Shown: one piece after another, positions 12,136-25,774 of the stretch | How the letters are laid out: each line of letters opens with the position of its first letter | Position numbering within the stretch: position 1 is the stretch's first letter | DNA from: Crotophaga sulcirostris | Lineage: Eukaryota; Chordata; Aves; Cuculiformes; Crotophagidae | Assembly (NCBI GenBank): GCA_013397455.1 | Contig: VYZB01000124.1 | Span: 1,373,641 to 1,437,640 of the forward strand | DNA: 64,000 bases | Reading direction: 5' to 3' | Made by a program: the position numbers and the translations under genes | Notes under the pieces: model-generated | What the model saw: only the letters and a program-made list of their open reading frames with translations | Databases searched by the model: none | What the model was told of the DNA's origin: nothing

Positions 12136-15100
12136 GCACTTTGCTCTTTGATGTGTTCAAAACAAGCTCCTCCTGACTGAGGGTGGAACTCTGCTATGGA
12201 AGAACTTCAGAAAGTTGTCTTTAGTGGTAGAAGCTGCAAGGCAGGAGAGAATTTGCTCCCAATATTTTGGAGTTAAAAAAAAAAAAGCCCAGACCCATCA
12301 TTCTGCAACAGTAATTTAGACATGGTCAAGATTTGAGCCGTTGTAAGGAATATTACCTGCCATAAAGTTTGAATGGTGTTGAATTTACAAAAAACTGCCT
12401 GGTGTCAAATCATACTGTCAGGAACAATTAGCCATGGGGCATAAAAAACCTCTTACAGAGATTACACTTCCCGTATTGTTTTACAGAAAAACTTTGTGTT
12501 AATGTTATGCCTTGAATGCCTTTTGCCGTGAAACATTTAAGAAACAACAGTTTATAGTCTCTGATCTTTATGGTTTGGAAGAATGAACACTCTCCTCATG
12601 TTAGGCCAAATTGATGTTTAAAATTCAGGAGAAACCCCATCATGTTATATAAAAAAATGTCCTAAGAAGAAAGTGGTCAAATCATTCCAAGATGTTATGG
12701 GTTTAAGGGGTTTTTCAGCTTTTTTTCCTATGGAAAAATTTTCATGATCCTGGGCATATGGTCAAAAAACACAGAAGTGAGATATTTTTAGACGAGCACA
12801 TTTGGAATAAAGTTACGCACTCCAGCGTGCGTGGGGACAACCTGGTCTGTGGGACACTGGTGCACAGGGGCGTCCCTGCTGGGTGCTGCTGGACCGGCCT
12901 CTTCCCCTGCTGCGGTGCCGTGGTCTGGCTCAGGAGCACGGAAGGTGAGGGTGGAAGCCTCTTCCTTCTGCATTACCTGCTCCGCTGTGTTTGCTCTGTG
13001 TGTTCCCCGGGCCTGAGAAAGGGCTGAGACTTGGGTTTAACCCTCCTGTCCCTCGCGGCGAGGAGCGCTGAGGGCAAAGGGCAGCCCAGCACTTCTGGGG
13101 TGCAGGCACCGTGCATCCCTCCGCGCTTCCCAGCCAACAGTGCCGGAGCATCTCTGGGGCCCAGCAGCTCAGACTCATTTCAGTGATTCAGGATCCAGCT
13201 TTCTAAGATCCGCTTGTAGTTTTCTTTCCAACCCTGTCAGCGGAGCCAAGGCATCCCTGGCAGCTCAGGCTGGATTCTGTTTGGCCTCACGCATCATCAC
13301 CAGTCTTGCCAGTTAATTCGGGTGGAGGGTGATGATGTGTGAGGCAGAAAAAGCACAGCCTGGCCTTCAGGTGCTGGGCACAGTCACCACAAAGGCAGTC
13401 AGGAAAACGCTGTTTCCATTTGTACACTTGAGCGAGCGTGACCTGGGAATCCTTGAGGCTGGAACTGATCCTGGACCTCAGCGAGGTTTACTGCTCAGCC
13501 ACAGACACGCTTGGACGACGGAGAAACCACCACGAGAGCGGCTCTGTGTCACTGTGAGCCATGCTGAGGATGGCACTTAAAGCCTGTGTGAGAATCCTTA
13601 GCAAAGAGACTTTTTCTGGTTTGGTAAGAGAGTGGTGAATCCCTACCTGACAGCACATCGAAGCCCGGCCAGCATGGCCTGGCTACTGAGGGCCCCTTCT
13701 CTAATCCCCATGGCAGTGGTGGGGCTTCCTTGGTGCCTTTAAGCTGAGATATTGGGGTTGAAAAGACTTCAGTTGCAGATGCCTGGCAATGCCTTTCTAC
13801 TGCAAGGATGAGCAGAAGGGTTTTCACCTGCAGTGCCAGCAATTGGACCCCAAGCCCCTCCTGTGCTCCCCACACACCCGGGTTTACACACACTTGCACC
13901 GCTCTAGGGCACAGGAGGTGCTGCTGCTGCTGCTGGAGGGACACATCGGTGTCCCTGTGGTCAGGGGCCCACCGTGCCTATTTGTGTGTGTCCGTGGGTG
14001 TTGTGTGTGTCTGCTCACACCTGCATGAAGGTGCCTACATGGAAGGTTTTGCTTCAGATCTGTTCTCTTTAAGGAATGCCTTAGTTTTAATGGGAGCATG
14101 ATTATTTTTAGGAGTGGCCAGCAGAACCCTGGCATTAGATTAAGAAATACACAACAGGAAGAACTCTGTGCAATATTTTCAGTTCCCACTACCCTGTATT
14201 AGGAGACATGGGACCAAAATGACTGCAAAAGCCTATCACCGTGCAAAGAACACAATATAAAACACAGACCAGGAGACAGACTGAGGCACAATTGCCAACA
14301 ATGCTTGAAATTCATAATCCTCGCAGTAACGACTGCTTGGGTTGAACTTGTGCTCAGGCAGTGGTGCCGTACACGCAGAAAGTCAACCCTCAGGGCTCCT
14401 GGAAATGCTACTGTTTGCTCCTATTTTATTAGTTTATTTATAGAACCTAAAAATCTCACCATACGAGACAGATGGTGGTACTCTAAAAGCCCCAAATGCC
14501 TCAGTTGTCCCTGTTTGTTAAAATACTTACAAAACAAGAAGTCAGATCTGAGCTATGCACTATGCCTTTAAGGTGGGATTGCTCCAGAGTGAAGCTGGAG
14601 TGCCAGGAGTGCTGCTTTCAACTTCAGACTATGTGATATATTGGTTTGGTCTCAGAAACCACAGTGCTTCCTTACTTATGTAGCTTTGATCTAAAAAGCT
14701 GTTTATTTATGTTTTACTGAACTATAAAACATCCAGTAAACATGCCTCATGCTTCTTTTATGTTCTACATGAATTCTGTCATGAAAACGTCAAGGAAAAA
14801 TAATGAAGATCTTTATTGTGTGGCTGCTGGTGTCTTCCTTTGGAAGTCCTTGTGCTTTGTGTTTCTGTTCGTATGACTGTAAAATTCATAAGGCCTGCAG
14901 ATGTCTTGCCTGCTGAGCATCTGGAGGAGAAGGAAGTTTTTCCTTATGAAATCCCAATGGATACGCTACCGAGGGCATGATGAGGAAATAATGATTTGAC
15001 ATTTCTCTTTGGATAGGGCTTCTCTTGTAATTGTCTGGAGGTATTAATTATTGTGGTGGGAATGACTTTCTGTGCTCGGCTGTGAGACGTTCCTGCTGTA

Positions 15101-17850
15101 GGGTGTGCTCCTTGTTTGCAACATCTCCCAGCAGCCAACAAACTGACTGGAAAACCTGAACAAAACCTGGGGCACAGGCTCTCAGCCCTCATTGCACCCA
15201 GTCCCTGCAGTGTGCTTGGATAAGAGGTCCCAGGTTTTTAGTGCCAGTAATGTCCCAAATTACGTACCAGTGCTTCCTTCCTAGTCATGGCTTTATCAGT
15301 GTTGTTTTAACAGAGCTGAGAAGGAAATTTGTAAATTAAACGTGGGCCTAATAGTTCTGCGCTGCACATGGTAGTTTAGCCCAGATGACAAAGAATTAAG
15401 CTTCTCTGCTAATTAACTGAGGGGAGGCCCAGGTGAGGTGCAGGTTGTTTACGGGCTGTGAGAGCCCGGGGCAGCCAACTGTGGGCTGAGTGGCTGCCAG
15501 GAAGCTCATAAAGCAGGATGGGCCTGGGCCTTCCCCCTCTGCTGATGCTTCTCTTCTTATGGAGGTTTCTTGCTGTTGAAGTGTCTGCTGGTAGGTCTGG
15601 GCCTTTCCTCTAGGAACCCAAAGAGTTTCCTTGTCTCTGTTAACCATCTGCCCTTGTAGTGGGAGATGCTTTGAGAGATTTGTTTCTGTATGTTATGGTT
15701 TGTGTGTAGGAACTTTGAGGTGGAGTTTTGTGGCTTGGGCTGGCAAGTGTACTTCTTGCCTTAACAATGCTCTGCCCTTTGCATAGGGAGTCTTGGGAAG
15801 GTGGGAGAAGTTGTGGTTGTGTAAGGTCAGAAGCTGGCCATAGGAAAATGAGAGGGAGCTTCTGAACGTGCTCTTTATACTGGACATGAGAGCCTCGTGG
15901 GAATGGTGTGGCAAGGGTTGGTTTTCTGCCCAACGACCTCACAAACTGAGGTCAGCATTGCTGCACCCTTATTTCAGTAGTGTAGATTTGTTGCATGTCC
16001 CAAGCCCCTAACCCAGGTAATTCAAGAAGAGAGCTTGAAAATGAGTTTTCAGTTCTCACACTGAAAAATAGGCACTTCTGGGGCACAGGCTTCTCTCTGC
16101 AAGCAGACAGCAACCAACCCTTCTGGTGAGGTGAATGGAAGGACATTCCCACAAAGTCAAGGGGGTAAGGGTTGAGAGAGAACTACCTTGGATGCTGGAG
16201 GACTTATCCTTCTGCGTCCACTTCTATGAAGTCATCGTAGATATGGAAGAGCTGGCGGTGTTGGAACACAGGCTTGGAGCACAAGCTCAGTTTAGAAAAT
16301 GGAATGGGTACAAATAAAGATTCACCTTCCTGGGCTGTGTGTGGAGAGAATGCAGGGCTGGTAGAAAGGCCAAGAAAGGATCAAAAGCTGAGTTCTCTTT
16401 CCAACACCCCTTCTCACTGCCTCTGCTTCTTATGGTCGTACTTTGTCTTTTATTTTTTCCAGTTCAAAGGAGTCTCATCCCCCTGCCATGCAGAAGACTG
16501 GACTTCTGCTGGAGAAGCTTGCACCTGCATTAACCGAGCTCGTCAGCCTTATCCATGTGAGAGGAGAGGCAAGTTATTAAAGTCTGGGGTCAGCAGTGAG
16601 AGGTGTGGGAATCTGGATGACTTCAAACATTGTTAAAGGTCAGTGTTTCAAAAGTGCACTATCATGCTGGTCAGGATCTGGGTGTTGTGTTGTTGGTTCT
16701 TCATCTACAAAATCCTCTTCAAGCTTCTCTGAGAGCAGGGTGTCCAAGTCCCTTTTGGGGGTGCTGAAGCAGGAGTGGTTCAGAAACATGTAAGTTTACT
16801 TCGCTTCCATCTGAAAAGAGAGCAAAAGACTAATTCTGTTTTACAGTCATCTTTGTACCAATATAGTTTGTATGTTGCGTTTGACCTCCTGTAACAAGGT
16901 TAAACCACAAGGATCCCCTTGAGAAGTTGCTATTCATCTTTTATATGTGAAGATTTTCAAGTATAGAAAGGGGATAAACCTAATACGGTGTTTAATGGAA
17001 AAAAATTATGACACCAATAACACATCTGTGTCTGTAATTTCACAGGTTTTCTTTCTGTATATTTATGTATGTATATATGTATAATTTAATATCAGCCTCA
17101 GGGTTGTGGTCTCACATGTCATCGGCTTGCAGGAAACTGGATCCTTGGACTAAGTATCAGATGAGTTGCTAATGTTTGGAAAAAAAGCAAAAAACATGCT
17201 TTAGGTCTCTGTTTTATGGCTGTTATTGAAGTAAGAATTTGTGATTGTAACCTGACGCTCGCCTCACCAACATGTTTTCATTATTGTCTGGATAATTGAA
17301 AGTCCAGGCAAATCTGGATATTAGGAGATATTACACATGAAGGTCGTGGTGTTCGGCACAGCTGAATGTTGAGGTGGTTCAAATTAAGGATGAATATGTT
17401 GCACCATTTTATGCAGGCTTAAAGATTGTTTTATTCCTGCCAGCAGCAGCCCAGGCGCAGGCTGATTAACGTGTACTTAGTTTATTTCCAGGTCTGGTTA
17501 TCCAGCACGCCCAGGCTGTCACACACAAGCTGGCAGACTCTGTTGTCTCATGAACAGCAGTGAGACTTATTTTGCAGCAGTTCAGAGTGATTTTTCCACA
17601 ATAACAGGATAATGTATCAGTCCTGTATCATGTAAGGAAATGTGCCGAGGGAAGGACACTTCCCTGTGTGGCTGGGCTTGTTGTGGGAGCGCTGTGAGCA
17701 GGACCTTTCTATTGGATGGAAGTGTACCTGTAGGAGAGAGATGCTAGATCTTCAGCAGCCTGTGAAAGGGAGTTTGGACATTTTTGTCCCAGTCTGTCCA
17801 GTTCTTGTACAATTTCTGCTTGTTTTTGTTTGTTTATGCAAAATGAGTGG
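12136..17850. other. unique non-coding sequence, no gene seen
   Basis: No gene or transposon recognised. An A12 run lies at about 12,275-12,286. From about 12,815 to 13,150 the sequence is GC-rich with scattered CpGs (for example 'cctcgcggcgaggagcgc' near 13,050) and carries several overlapping open frames on both strands, which is what GC-rich sequence does by chance. A (CTG)5 run is at 13,921-13,935. A TA-rich tract of TATG-like words is at about 17,055-17,085. Confidence 0.6.
13921..13935 (+). repeat. (CTG)5 trinucleotide run
   Basis: Five CTG units in a row, inside overlapping short open frames that read it as poly-Leu, poly-Cys or, on the other strand, poly-Gln or poly-Ser. Its repeat nature explains those homopolymer stretches. 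Confidence 0.8.
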
Positions 17851-18165
17851 TCATAGAATCGTGGAACGGTTTGGGTTGGAAGGGACCTCAAAGCCCATCC
17901 GGTTTTACCCCCCTGCCATGGGCAGGGACACCTCCCACTGGATCAGGGGACTCCAAGCCCCATCCTACCTGGCCTTGAACACCTCCAGGGATGGGGCAGC
18001 CACCACTGCTCTGGGCAGCCTGGGCCAGGGCCTCCCCACCCTCACAGGAAAACATTTCTTCCTAAGATCTCATCTCAATCTCCCCTCTTCCAGCTTCAAA
18101 CCATTCCCTCTTGTCCTGTCGCTGCACTCCCTGGTAAAAAGCCCCTCCCCAGCTTTCCCGTAAGC
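17851..18165 (-). mobile_element. CR1 LINE, 5'-truncated copy
   Basis: On the plus strand the copy begins with the reverse-complemented tail 'tcatagaatcgtgg', then 'ggtttgggttggaagggacc', 'ccatgggcagggacacctcc', 'cactggatcaggggactcc', 'acctccagggatggggcagc', 'gggccagggcctccccaccc' and 'tcttgtcctgtcgctgcactc', so the element's sense strand is minus. About 315 bases of the 3' end are kept and the 5' end stops near 'cccctccccagctttcccgta'. The 173-codon plus-strand open frame at 17,642-18,163 is mostly antisense CR1, which accounts for its length. Confidence 0.97.
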
Positions 18166-20243
18166 CTGGGACCTACGCCACCCCTAGGGCCCCTTGGTTC
18201 TGGTTCAGTTTGTGGATTCCAGCAGTAGGAAACCCCCGGAACTTTGGTTTGTTGGGCAGGAGCTGACACTTGTTGAAAATCCTCAGAGTTGGAAGGAGAG
18301 ATGATGGGGACCCAACCCAAAAGGTGGTCTGCTGAGACATGATGACAGGGGCACCTCTCTGCCCTAGTCCAGGCCTGTTCCTGTTGTGTGGGTAAACACA
18401 TGATTCAGATCCACAGGATTTATAGATCGAGTAGTTTCCCCACTACGTTAACTCAAGAGCTGACATACGTAGAAAAAGGTGGATGACGTTTGTAAGTTAA
18501 TCCCTATTAACTGAGCATAACTGGAAAATTAAACCAAACAAAAACTTCGGGTGGCTTTGAGAAACGCCATGGGACTTTTCTGCCAGATTTCTGAGTCCTT
18601 TAATTAGATGCACGTGTCTCCGCTGACACAAAAACAGGACTCGATCATTCATTAATCTTCACACACAAGTTCAGTGCCGTGTTTGGCCACAGGACAAGCA
18701 GACACTGGACAATGGGAATGCAGACTTACTTACTACTCACCCACTCTTGGGGTAAAAAGCCTTTGAACAATTGGGAAAAGCTAACTCCATGTTTGAGTTC
18801 TGCAAGGAACTAATTACTTGCCTGGACTCTCCCCACATACCAACTTTACCCCCATAAATCCACTGAACAGCAGGCATCCATGAAAGTCCTCCACACTCCT
18901 CTTCTGAATCAGGTCCTTTATGTGTATCTCAACTTGCGTGTGGAAGATTCATGACCCAGGCTGCCTTAAGTATTTTTGTTATGAATAGGAACCCTTAAAC
19001 ATTTCCTTCTCATTTAATTTATCATTTTTTTTTCAGGCTTTCAACACTGGGTACAAGGTAGAAATAATGGGAGGCAAAGTTTGTCCCTGAGAAAAGAGTC
19101 TTAAAATAATAAAATATACACTGGGAAGAGGGGGAACGAGGGTAATAAATTCACTATTTACAAGCCAGGAAGATTTTTATGTTGTGTGGCTGCTACATGG
19201 CATCCTGGTTTCTCTGAGTCTTGACTTGATTCTGTGTTGAAGTACATTTTTTAGGCAGAAGTAGAGAAAATATTGAAAGGAACAATGATGACTGAAGGAA
19301 CTGTCCCCCCTGCTTGCTGCATGTGGGGACATGGAGACGTGCAGAGAGGTCCTTACTCTCTGCTGAAACATCTCATAAGGGTGACTGCAGGAAGAGATAT
19401 ATGCAGCTCAGTAGTTCCACCTCTCCAAAGTTCTTGTTAATAATTAATTATTAAGTACTGGTGATTTACTTACACTCACACCAGTGGGGTGTGGGTTTTT
19501 TTGCCATGTGGGCTGGGAAAAAGTTAAAGCTGTGTTTTGAATTAGGGGTTCAAACAAATCTGCTCAGCTCCAGAGGAAACAGAGTTGAAAACACCCAACT
19601 TCCTCCCAGTCAGGTATCACAACAATAAACCTGTTGAGATTTCAATTGGAAATGGATTGTGGATTTGCTAATACTTTTAGTAAGTAGCATTTTACAGCGT
19701 GGTGTGGTGTTTAAGTTCATAACAGAGCACAAAACCTAATACTGATAATATCTTTAGAGCTTAAAGCAGAGTCATGTTTGGAGTAAATGCTTCATTTACA
19801 GCATCTTGAACAGAATAAGAAATGGCAAAATTTGAGAAAATGCAGGTATATAAAATAGGCTGTTCAAGCTATACATAAATCCCTTGGATTATACAGTGAG
19901 GAAGACCTGTATGGTCATAATAATGTCTGTGGAACAGGTATGAAATACAAGTCCTGACCAGTTGCCATGTGCAGTTTGGCCCACAAGTAAAATAACAGGC
20001 TACTTTTCTCAGCTGCTGAAAGCACTTCTTTTCTGGGGCAATTTGATTCTGTGCTTTTTCAAAGGGAAATTTTATCCATCTTATTTTTTTAATGTTCTGT
20101 ATACACATGACATATGGACTTAGAAATGGTCAAATCATCACCAGCGCAAGAACGATCCTTCCCATTAGCAACCGGTGTGTGCAAGGTAAACGTTCAGGAG
20201 GTTCTTATTTAGCCAAACCATGCTTTTCATAGTGGGAGACAAA
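18166..20243. other. unique non-coding sequence, no gene seen
   Basis: No gene or transposon recognised. The stretch is moderately AT-rich, with short homopolymers (for example T9 near 19,025). Open frames are under 105 codons and unrecognised. Confidence 0.6.
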
Positions 20244-20345
20244 TCATAGAATGGTTTGGGCTGGAAGGCACCTTAAAGCCCATCCAGTTCCAACCCCCCC
20301 TGCCACGGGCAGGGACACCTCCCACTGGATCAGGGGGCTCCAACT
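20244..20345 (-). mobile_element. CR1 LINE, short 3'-end fragment
   Basis: The plus strand starts with 'tcatagaatggtttgggctg' and runs through 'ccagttccaaccccccctgcc', 'cagggacacctcccactgg' and 'atcagggggctccaa', then stops matching CR1 abruptly. Only about the last 100 bases of the element remain, with the tail intact. This is ordinary severe 5' truncation. Confidence 0.95.
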
Positions 20346-20649
20346 GTTCTGGGGCAGAGCAGGTCTCCGTCTTGTTGGTGAGCTTGCCTTTCTGCTTGGT
20401 ATCTGCAAGTCAGTTCTGCTGCTTCTTGGATGCTCCAGCATCTCTATGAGCTGAGCGTTGGAAATGAGGTGCCCAGACCTATGTGGTTGCCTTCCCAGAA
20501 GTCTCAGCTTATCACCTCCAGGGCTGCTCTGCTTTCCACTGACTCAGGAGGAGAACATTTTTCTCTGACTGTTCCAAACCAGCCAGGGAGGTTGAAGACA
20601 GTCTATATAGTTTCATCTAATCTGCTGCTGGAACTCGGAAAGCATTGCG

Positions 20650-21030
20650 TTGGTTAGCTGTGATTTGGAATGTTAACCACTAAATCCGTTAGAGGAATTT
20701 ATAATTCATTTCAGCTATTGCAGGATTTAGTACAGTAAGATCATTATTGCCTTGAGATATCCTTCAGGTCGTTAATTTAAATTAGAAATGCCTTCAAACA
20801 GCATATCATGCACAGCTCCTTCCATAGGTTTTAGAGCTTAAATAAGCTCAGAAAAATACTTCCTGCCAGATATTATTTTTGCAAATGTGAATCACTGCTT
20901 CCAAGCAGTGTAATACGTGATTGTTTACAGTTGTCAAAGGTGGCATTGCAGCAAGTAACAGATGCACTCTTAATTGTGCTAATTACTGTTGCTGTTAAGG
21001 ACTAAATTCTCCCATAACTGAACCACTCAG
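20650..21030. promoter_or_regulatory. candidate conserved non-coding element (inferred)
   Basis: This is an unbroken AT-rich block free of transposon sequence, with many homeodomain-type words ('gttaatttaaattag', 'cttaattgtgctaattac') and a perfect 8-bp inverted repeat with a 2-base centre, 'cactgcttccaagcagtg' at 20,893-20,910. The texture resembles deeply conserved vertebrate enhancers, but conservation is not visible from one sequence. The call is an inference. Confidence 0.25.
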
Positions 21031-21235
21031 CATTCTTTAGTAATTTTTGCACTATAGAGGTTGCTGGAGTAGCTGGACTCAGACCTACAATAGCTGTGAC
21101 CTTGTAAATGAGGTGGACCTTTACCACAGATCTACTCTTACAACAGAGGCACCAGACCGTGGTAGGGAGCAGCAGTTGGCAGGGGAACCTTCAACAGCAG
21201 GAGACAACAGTGCAAGGGTACAAGGTGTGAAGGTT

Positions 21236-21254
21236 GAAGGAAGGAAGGAAGGAG
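21236..21254 (+). repeat. (GAAG)n microsatellite
   Basis: About four and a half GAAG units in a row. A small simple repeat. Confidence 0.8.
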
Positions 21255-24200
21255 ACCAAACTAGATGTGGTGGGTGGAACTGTGAATGAAAATCACAAAA
21301 TGCCTCAAATACCCAAGGCTGCAGGTGTTCTAGTGGAAATATAGAGTTGGTGTGAAGGCAGCCTTGAGGCTCGGGTTTGACTTGCTCTGGGGATGGAAAC
21401 AGAAGTTTGAAGACTATGAGTAGAAATCATTTGCCACCTTGAAAAGTAGTCTACAATTTATGCTCTTGAATGGAGAGGACTTCTAGAGTGGGAGGGTTGT
21501 TTTCACTGTATCATGAACTGAGGTCTTTCACTTGCAGCTCAAACCGCTCTTCTCTCTTCTCCAGTGCAACACAAACAAGGACTTCTTGGGATTCAGAAGG
21601 GCTTAGTTGAGATTGGCTGGTTCTACCCAAATACCTCTGAGCTGAACTCACTCTTGGGGTAAGCTCAGATTAAAAATGTGCTCTCTGAAATTGTTTTTTT
21701 CCCTGCAAGGATACAGCTGGGGAATGGACATGAAGGTGCAATAAATGGAGCTCTGTGCCTTTGCAGCCAGCTTCTCGTGCACTGCTCAATACCTGAGCAA
21801 CCAAACTTAAAAAAGCTTGCCCCAAAACTTAGTATAAAACTGTGCTGCAAGGATCAGTAGGAAAGGCTCAACAGCGTTTAAATAAACAGTTCTGTTGGCT
21901 GCAAATCTTGGTTTGAGTTGTTTCAGACAACTGCTTCAGCCTTTAATTATTCTTTTTTCTCCCAGTCCAAATTTCCCCGTTCAGAGTCAGGGTTACCTCA
22001 CATCCCTGGTTTCTGTTCCACCTGGACTTTGAGCAAAGGGCTGCACTGAGCTGTCGGTACTGCAGGCATCCGGAGAAACCCAGGATTTGGGCCTGAACAT
22101 CCAATCTGGTGATTGTAAACGTACCTGGGGAAGTGTGGTCAGTGAGTGTTGGGTGGTCACAGAACAGCCCCGAAATCCTCTCAGGACTGGGGTAGGAACC
22201 CTCCATTTCTGGGAAGCGATTGCTCCTGCATTTTTGGCCTTGTTTTAATGTTGATTTTTGAGGCTTCCTGGACAAGTTACTGCTCAGAGGTGGAAGAAAG
22301 GCATTTGCTGTCCAGCCTGTACAACGCAGCCCAGCTTGTTTCCTAGAAAGCCACAAGTCTAAGGAGGACCAGTCGCTGATGGTAGATGTATCTGATTGTT
22401 TTTCTCTCTCCAGCCACCTCTGCGCACCAGAGCTGCCCCAGTCCTCCCTATCTTCCCATTTTTTGGCTAAATGGGGAAAGGAAAGCTCCTTGGCTGCTTG
22501 CCACGCCAAAACCCCCCACCTCTGATTTATTGTCACCAAAACCAGCTGCAGATGTTGGCTGGGCCGCTGCTCTGCTGCCAATTAGGGAGTCTCATGCAGA
22601 GATTACTGGTCTGTTTGCCTGGCATTCAGCAAAGAACCTGGCTGAGGGGAGCGGGTCTGGGCAATAAAAATGAGTTTTGAAAAGATGAAAAATAAGTTTC
22701 ACCTAGGCAGGTAACGACTGGAGCAGCGTTTGGTGGGGGGGAGGCTGAGCTGGGTTTCAGGGACTTGAGTTACCATTTCTTGGGTCTGTCACTGGGCTTC
22801 TGAACCCTAAAACTCCACACTAAACCTCACCCAGCCTGTGTGCTCTAGGGGCTTGGAACTGAACTCAAGTCCACTGAAAGTCTGTCTGAACTGTTCCTGT
22901 ATGGGAAATAAACATTCAGTAAAGCTGGCCCCAGCTTTCCATAGCCACCCAAACCTCATCTCAACCTGTCCACATGGGGAGGTGGCTTTGAGAGCCACAT
23001 GATTTAGTTCTGATGCCGTTTTGCTGCGCTACCGGCTCTACGTGGCAGTGGGGAGAGAAAACAGTCTTTAGGGGACTTTTCCATAGTTGCAAGTAAATAA
23101 AATACTGAAAACATCTGTCAAATCCATGCCAGTCCCAATAGAGCTATTTTCTTCTGCTGTTCATCAGTGTTTAATTCACAATTCTATATCATCTAATTCA
23201 AAATTAGGCTGATATAAACCATGATCCCTTTTAATCCTTTTATCCTACTTCTCCTGTAGTTTTGATCTCTGCTCTCTTGTTACAGTTTCAACAATAATTT
23301 CATAACAGTGCATTCCCAGCACCATGCACTCAGTCCCATGACCTCTTGTATCAAAAAGCAGTTCTGTGTGTATGAACCGCTAAATATTGCCAGCTTATAT
23401 TTTCAAAGCTGTGTGTAGCATTGCAGTTACTGTTTGACAGAGTGAAATACAGCTGAGAACCATGTGAATCAAACTGGGGAAAAAAAATATTGGAGTGTAG
23501 GGTGAAATGAATGCATGAAAAAGTTGTGGAAGAGTAAAATCTGTGGCAGTGTTCTTTGATATAATCAGCACCTGCAATAATAGGCTGCTCCTTTGGATAA
23601 AAACAATTGTGTCTCTTAACCTAAGCAAGAAATCAGAATTATTTATTTTTATTTAATGCATTTTTTTAAAAAAAATCTTGTCCAAAACTTTGCAATTCAG
23701 CAAAGCAAAATCTGAAGGGTCTTCTGCAACTCACTCTCTCACAGACCTTCTTAATGTAGTGTAAATGCTTATGCTTTGTTCTGACACTTCCTAAAAATAA
23801 ATAAATAGAAACTTCAAAAGAACTCAAACATGCCTTTTTCTAAACATTTGCCACTTATGGTGAGTGTCCTTGCCCATCTTTGTAAATGGTTGCTATAGTT
23901 TTTAAAGTTAATAGGAAATAAATAGAAAAAAATGTTAGTGTATTAGTTTTTAACTCTTGAAATCAAAGATCTGAAAATACAAAAGCAGCTCATACTGACC
24001 TATTGGGATATCAAGTGTTGAATGCTCCAAACAAACTGTAAAAGCTAATCTCAACACTTGACCAATTGGAAGGAATTCCTTACATATACAGGCAAGATCA
24101 GAGCCTGTTAACAACCAATATTAGATTAAATGAGACTAAACATAGTGGGATTTTACTTCTAGAAGTAGTTCGTTATTGCTCTAATGCAAAGCACCTCTTC

Positions 24201-25004
24201 AGTGCAGTGTGGTTGCAGTGTTTAGTCTCTCCCAGGGAGCTCCCTGTGCCCAGGATGCTTGAAGGAGATCCTGCAGTTTCGGTGGCTTATCTGGAGAGCA
24301 ATCTGATGCAACGGCCCCAGAAGAACAGAGGGATGAAATCGGATAACCAGGCTTTACTCAAACTTAATAGCAACATAAAAGACTTTATTTTCTCTTTCAA
24401 GGTTTGAAATGTATTTCGCTATGAAGATGTGGTGTTACGTTACCATAATGCACACAAAGGTTTTGCAAGCAAAGCCTTCAATAAAGCTTCACAGCTCCTG
24501 TGTCCTGTGGACAGTTGGGGCTGGTGGAGCTGCGACACTTGGGAACAGCCAAAAGCACACACCTCAACTTAGACCAGGGAAGTAGGCTTGGATACTGCTA
24601 AGGATTCCCTGCTAATGACACTTGGCAGAGCTGGGCCAAGCAGAGATGTCCTCCCCATGGATGTAACTCTGCCTTTTTGATGTGGGAGATGAAGCACTGG
24701 AAGAATGATTGCTTGTTTTGTCTTTGCATTGTTTATTTGTGAAACTGCAAATTGATTCCTTCCAGTCGGAATTGCTGCTACCAAGGGGACAAACCCAGTT
24801 TGTTTAAAATATTGTTTTGCTGAATGAAAAGTTGTGCTTTGATGTGATAAAATATTTCAATCATCCCAGGCTTTTGGCATTTTGGAGTTTTGCTCTTATC
24901 TAAGAATCCATGAATTTTAAAATCCCAGGATTCTTTACACATTGGAACTCCTTCCGCTTAGACCTGATCTTCCCCTCCTATGAGGCGGTGCAAGTCTTTC
25001 TCCT

Positions 25005-25014
25005 GGGGGGGGGG
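25005..25014 (+). repeat. G10 homopolymer
   Basis: Ten guanines in a row. A mononucleotide run of this length is prone to length errors and polymorphism. Confidence 0.8.
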
Positions 25015-25774
25015 AAATGTGTGGTTCATATAAAACTACCGTGAGCTCATCCTTGAGGACTCCTTGTGCAAGATGGTCCTAGGCAGCAGCACAGTCTGTG
25101 CATGGAGTCGTGGCTCCAAGGCCCTGCAAATTATGGCAATCAACCCCAAAGCTTGAATATTTCTTTATTGATATGAGGTTAGTTGACCCATCTGTCTTCC
25201 CATAGGCTGGGGAGTGATGCAAATAGTTTAGTGAATAGTTTAGACCAGCACCTGGTTATCTGGGTGCTAACGTGTGGTAGGATGAATTCCCACTAAGTGG
25301 TTTGCGTAGGGTCCAAAGGACATCATCCATAAAGGAAAGAACAGCCTTGGGTCTTCCAAGTCCTAATAAAGTGACTTAACCATAACATTATTATTTCTTT
25401 TGGTAATTTTGTGGTATATGGAAGCATTTTATTAGTATGTGGGTTTGGACAAAACAAACCATGTGAGCAGACCAACAGCAGTTGCACTTGTAGGGTTTGG
25501 CAAAACTGAGGACAATATTTTGTGACTCAGCCTTCATGGGTGATTTTAACCACTCCAGTGTTAAATGGAAAGTAAAGTGCAACTTGAACAGTATATTTGA
25601 CTGTAGATTGGCTTTTCCATTGTGCATGAACCCACCTGATGTGCAGCTCCCTGGTCTGGGGGACAGAATATCCGCTTGCCAAGGCCTGGTCCTCAAGGTA
25701 TTAAGGGCTCTTTTCCTGGGGAGGTGCTGCCTGGCTGTACCCCAGCAGTTACAGCACTGCTTCAGCTGCAGATA

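Larger units (their letters stand above)
20346..25774. other. unique non-coding sequence with one AT-rich candidate element
   Basis: No gene seen. The longest open frame of the whole window (212 codons, minus strand, 22,581-21,943) lies here. It has no domain, signal or low-complexity pattern I recognise and is taken as chance. About 20,650-21,030 is an AT-rich stretch with homeodomain-like words. A (GAAG)n run is at 21,236-21,254, an AT-rich block at about 23,640-24,060, and a G10 run at 25,005-25,014. Confidence 0.55.

Noticed and set aside
13789..14101. Cys-, Leu- and His-rich open frames near 13.8-14.1 kb
   Set aside because: The Cys/Leu runs come from the (CTG)5 repeat and TGTG-rich sequence read in different frames, not from a zinc finger or similar domain.
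17642..18163. 173-codon plus-strand open frame
   Set aside because: Its second half is the reverse complement of a CR1 3' end (17,851-18,165), which explains its length. Similar peptide strings recur at every CR1 copy in the window.
21943..22581. 212-codon open frame on the minus strand, the longest in the window
   Set aside because: No recognisable domain, signal peptide or family resemblance, and overlapping plus-strand frames are also open. A single frame of this length is expected by chance in 64 kb of mixed composition. Codon-substitution scoring across birds would be decisive.
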